This document shows positions 7,031-9,433 of a stretch of 9,433 nt of DNA, one piece after another. The stretch spans positions 78,374 to 87,806 of the forward strand of contig DBYY01000002.1 in the NCBI GenBank assembly GCA_002311025.1, in the 5' to 3' direction. The DNA comes from Candidatus Proelusimicrobium tauri (GTDB lineage: Bacteria > Elusimicrobiota > Elusimicrobia > Elusimicrobiales > Elusimicrobiaceae). Below the pieces are notes generated by a model. It ran no database searches. It was not told where the DNA came from and worked only from the letters and a program-made list of their open reading frames with translations. Each line of letters begins with the position of its first letter. Positions within the stretch are counted from its first letter, which is position 1. The position numbers and the translations under genes were made by a program.

Positions 7031-7059
7031 ATTCTATCAGTTTTACTTTATGATGTCAA
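7031..7059 (-). promoter_or_regulatory. Strong sigma-70 promoter of the kinase-transporter operon
   Basis: On the minus strand a perfect TTGACA (7059-7054) is followed after exactly 17 bp by TAGAAT (7036-7031), one mismatch from TATAAT. The predicted start near 7024 gives a leader of about 33 nt with AAGAGG before the kinase ATG. The -35 begins one base after the T run of the terminator at 7061-7091. This is the best promoter in the window. Confidence 0.8.
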
Positions 7060-7060
7060 T

Positions 7061-7091
7061 AAAAAAACCCCTCTTTTTTGAAGGGGTTTTT
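7061..7091 (-). terminator. Second (distal) rho-independent terminator after the nucleotidase gene
   Basis: A 10-bp perfect stem AAAAACCCCT/AGGGGTTTTT (7063-7072 with 7082-7091) has a 9-nt T-rich loop. On the minus strand the stem ends in a run of seven T residues (7067-7061). It lies about 20 bp downstream of the first terminator and directly in front of the sugar operon promoter, so it insulates that operon from read-through. Confidence 0.8.
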
Positions 7092-7101
7092 GGGGAAATA
7101 T

Positions 7102-7150
7102 AAAAACAAAAAATACCCGATATAAAAACTATGTTTCATATCGGGTATTT
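7102..7150 (-). terminator. Primary rho-independent terminator of the nucleotidase gene
   Basis: A 13-bp perfect stem AAATACCCGATAT/ATATCGGGTATTT (7111-7123 with 7138-7150) can extend inward through AAAC/GTTT to a 3-nt loop. On the minus strand it is followed by TTTTTTGTTTTT (7113-7102). It starts 20 bp after the nucleotidase stop codon at 7171. Confidence 0.88.
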
Positions 7151-7170
7151 TATAGTGTGATAAATATAAT

Positions 7171-9433
7171 TTATTTTACTATTTTTAATCTGTGACTTTG
7201 ATTTTCTATCTCTCTAGTACCATCACTTGTGAATCTTCGTTCCACATTATAGATTTTTCTACCGGTTTCCGGATTAACGGGAGCATCAACGTCATTATAG
7301 TAATTTTTCATAACTTTATAAGTGGTATTACGTTCTTGGTCTGTTTCAAAAGAGTAAACAACTTCTTTTGTTAAATTCATACTTTTTAAATTACTTGCCT
7401 CAAAGAAGCCGTCTAACATGTGATATAAAGCAACTATATAGTAATTATCTTCGAGATTTATGTTTACCCAATGATTGTCGGAAGGAACCCAAGGTGCAGT
7501 CTTTGTTTCCACAGGTCTTGATTCCGAAGGTTGCATAGGAATAAAACTAAATTGAGAGGAAGATGTGGATGCTGCAGAATTGTTCACAATTTCCACTTGG
7601 ATATCTTCAACCTCTACATTATTACCATTTACAATAATTTCTCCGTTTGCGTCTCTTTTGAACTTAATATTTGCCCTAAGATTATTAGAGAAGGTAAAAA
7701 TTGCCGTAGGAACGCCATCAATTATTTTTATATTATTCTTAATGATCTCAACAATTTGTTCACCGGTAACTCTTACAACTTTTGCATATTCATTATAAGG
7801 TGCGGTTTCACCGAGTTTATTAAAAGTCATTGGGCCGTTATAATTGGTTGCTGTTCCTGTTCCTCTGTAATAATTCATTCTGCTGGACATTCCTACAATA
7901 CTATAAGCAGGGACACCGGGCATATTGCGTGCTTGGCCCATGGCAGCGTGGTGTAAAGCATCGGCCATATTATTTGGGGCAGTCGCATCAACATATTCTG
8001 CGCCTTGTGGCACAACATTAGATAAGTTGCCTTGAATTTCTATAATAGGTTCATCAAGTTTCTTAAGATCTCTTTCCCAGATATCATTGGTGTAATTATA
8101 CATTTCTTTACCTTCTTTGGTTCTTATTTTCATATTTCTGAACCCAAACATATTGTAGGTCGCTGATACAGAGCCTTTTCTGTTTATAAGGAGGTTTACA
8201 ACCGCCGCACCTTCATAATAATTGCTCGGTTCTACAAATAAGGGACCTTCTTCACCGAAAGGTTTATCTGATATTAATTGGTGTTTGTGTCCACCGATAA
8301 CAACGTTTATTTGTCTTGCATAATCATAGCCTTCGTCACTTTGTAAAAATTCAATAAGTTTGCCGACGGTATTTTCTCTGGGATCAGTATGAGATTGGTG
8401 GGTTAAAACAACTATGGCATCAGGATTTTCACCATTTGCCTTCATATTTTCAAAAGCGGTAGTTAAAATCTCTTTTACTGTCTGCATACCGATATCATCC
8501 CCAACAGTTATACCGGGACCGGACATTCCTATCCCTATAACTGCAATTTTTCTGGGAGTGCCGAATTTCCAAGGACCGATATGATAAGGATATACCGTTT
8601 CAATATGATATAGTTTAAATTTATCTTCAAAACCTCTGACTAAGCCACCTAATAATGTTAAATCAGTACCTTCATTTCCGACACCTGCTTCTTTGAGGAA
8701 ATTTGATAATTTTGATAGGTTATCAGTGTCGTGATTACCTAAGATAGCAAACTTTGTCCCTAACATTTTAAATATTTTTGCTACCACACCAGGATTTTCG
8801 TTTACTACTAAAGCGCCTGCTGTTTCATCCCCTTCGTTTACTACAATAGTATTAGGATTTGCTCTTCTTTCTCTTGCGACAAGTTCTGCTAAAGCGGCAG
8901 CGCCGTTACTATATCTTCTTTTCTTTTTAGTTTTATCTTCTCTTGTAAAAATGTGACCGTGACCATCGCTTGAAGCGACAAATGTAACTTTTGTTCTACC
9001 GGCAAAAAAATCACCTATTCTTTTGAAGAAACCCCATCTTATTTTATTAGGACTTTCGGGCGCAATTTGTCCGTTTGCTGTATCATAGCCATAAACTTTA
9101 AGGTTTTCGGTAGAAGGCGGTGCTTGTGCCTGATGAGATTTAGCGGCTTCATCTTTTGCCTTTTGAGCGGCAATAGTTGCATCAATATCTTCTTGCGTTT
9201 GCATAGGTGATAAATTATCACCTGCGGAAATAAAGGGAATATCGGAACCATTTCCGCCATTGGTTCCGGAACCGTTACCTCCGGGATTAGAAACAGAGGC
9301 TCCGTTATCATTGACAGGACCGACAGGGTTCATTTCCGGCGGGGCTTGAGAATGATTAGTATTTTCCGAGCCTTCACCTATAATTGTTTCTTCGGAATTA
9401 GCAACAACACCGATTTGGTCCAAAGATTCTTGG
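7171..9433 (-). CDS. 5'-nucleotidase / 2',3'-cyclic phosphodiesterase family metallophosphatase (5' end outside window)
   Basis: The minus-strand frame is open to the right edge (…QESLDQIG), so the start is missing and at least 753 residues are seen; numbers below count the TTG codon at 9423 as residue 1. Residues 1-110 are low-complexity, rich in Gly, Asn, Ser, Pro and Gln. The calcineurin-like metallophosphatase domain (about 145-430) has the complete two-metal set: D153 and H155 (SSDGHGH), D199 (EGDE), N230-H231 (GNHD), H342 (THQSH) and H379/H381 (GGHKH). The 5'-nucleotidase C-terminal domain (about 462-700) includes NNMADAL and GPMTFNKL…APYNEYAKVVRVTG, closer to CpdB-like forms than to UshA, and is interrupted by a Ser/Pro-rich stretch (616-648). 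Relatives act outside the cytoplasm, releasing phosphate and nucleosides from nucleotides. A secretion signal would lie outside the window. Tandem terminators follow. Family certain; nucleotidase versus cyclic phosphodiesterase open. Confidence 0.85.
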   Translation of the reverse strand, partial: QESLDQIGVVANSEETIIGEGSENTNHSQAPPEMNPVGPVNDNGASVSNPGGNGSGTNGGNGSDIPFISAGDNLSPMQTQEDIDATIAAQKAKDEAAKSHQAQAPPSTENLKVYGYDTANGQIAPESPNKIRWGFFKRIGDFFAGRTKVTFVASSDGHGHIFTREDKTKKKRRYSNGAAALAELVARERRANPNTIVVNEGDETAGALVVNENPGVVAKIFKMLGTKFAILGNHDTDNLSKLSNFLKEAGVGNEGTDLTLLGGLVRGFEDKFKLYHIETVYPYHIGPWKFGTPRKIAVIGIGMSGPGITVGDDIGMQTVKEILTTAFENMKANGENPDAIVVLTHQSHTDPRENTVGKLIEFLQSDEGYDYARQINVVIGGHKHQLISDKPFGEEGPLFVEPSNYYEGAAVVNLLINRKGSVSATYNMFGFRNMKIRTKEGKEMYNYTNDIWERDLKKLDEPIIEIQGNLSNVVPQGAEYVDATAPNNMADALHHAAMGQARNMPGVPAYSIVGMSSRMNYYRGTGTATNYNGPMTFNKLGETAPYNEYAKVVRVTGEQIVEIIKNNIKIIDGVPTAIFTFSNNLRANIKFKRDANGEIIVNGNNVEVEDIQVEIVNNSAASTSSSQFSFIPMQPSESRPVETKTAPWVPSDNHWVNINLEDNYYIVALYHMLDGFFEASNLKSMNLTKEVVYSFETDQERNTTYKVMKNYYNDVDAPVNPETGRKIYNVERRFTSDGTREIENQSHRLKIVK

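Noticed and set aside
7061..7150. The two hairpins as a CRISPR repeat or mobile-element end
   Set aside because: They differ in sequence, are single copies, have T runs in terminator position after a stop codon, and no spacer pattern, target duplication or transposase is present.
7531..7956. Plus-strand open frame of 141 codons antisense to the nucleotidase
   Set aside because: Shadow of the conserved nucleotidase C-terminal domain; the Cys/Ile/Asn-rich translation shows no domain or ribosome site.
9039..9311. Second minus-strand frame overlapping the nucleotidase low-complexity region
   Set aside because: Out-of-frame reading of a repetitive coding stretch; the main frame continues without interruption into the catalytic domain.
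9421..9423. TTG at 9423 as the start of the nucleotidase
   Set aside because: The frame continues without a stop to the window edge, no ribosome site can be judged, and a family member should have a secretion signal upstream; it is treated as 5'-partial.

Overview
This is a bacterial window of moderate to low G+C. It uses ordinary sigma-70 type promoters (two with a perfect TTGACA -35) and clear Shine-Dalgarno sequences (AAGGGGG, AGGAGA, AAGAGG), which argues against Bacteroidetes-style expression signals. The gene set (FucP-type sugar transporter, PfkB sugar kinase, UshA/CpdB-type nucleotidase, Bax-inhibitor-1 membrane protein, GT-C membrane glycosyltransferases) would fit a host- or gut-associated low-G+C lineage such as Elusimicrobiota or non-photosynthetic Cyanobacteriota. 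That placement is a guess; no marker gene is present.

Left part (1-2183, minus strand): a tightly packed operon transcribed leftwards. In order it encodes a GtrA-family small membrane protein, a Rossmann-fold FAD flavoenzyme, and the first 80 residues of a multi-pass GT-C glycosyltransferase running off the left edge. Together this looks like a cell-envelope glycan cassette: move or anchor a lipid-linked sugar, modify a sugar, transfer it outside the membrane. The 2184-2315 gap holds overlapping divergent promoters. To its right, on the plus strand, lies a very AT-rich 603-residue multi-pass membrane protein (2316-4127). It also looks GT-C-like but differs clearly from its neighbours in base composition.

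Middle (4140-6991, minus strand): a monocistronic Bax-inhibitor-1/YccA family gene with its own promoter, then a rho-independent terminator, then a two-gene sugar operon. In that operon a PfkB-family fructokinase-like gene is followed 12 bp later by an MFS transporter of the FucP type: import a hexose, then phosphorylate it.

Right part (6992-9433): a compact control region with an excellent promoter for the sugar operon, preceded directly by two tandem terminators. Then comes the 3' part of a large metallophosphatase/5'-nucleotidase gene (minus strand) whose start lies outside the window. It has a complete two-metal site plus a long low-complexity N-terminal region.

No tRNA, rRNA, CRISPR array, insertion sequence or integrase is visible. 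I do not see a clearly new system. The most interesting points are the GtrA/flavoenzyme/GT-C cassette with its overlapping divergent promoters, the compositionally alien membrane gene next to it, and the unusual extensions of the nucleotidase.
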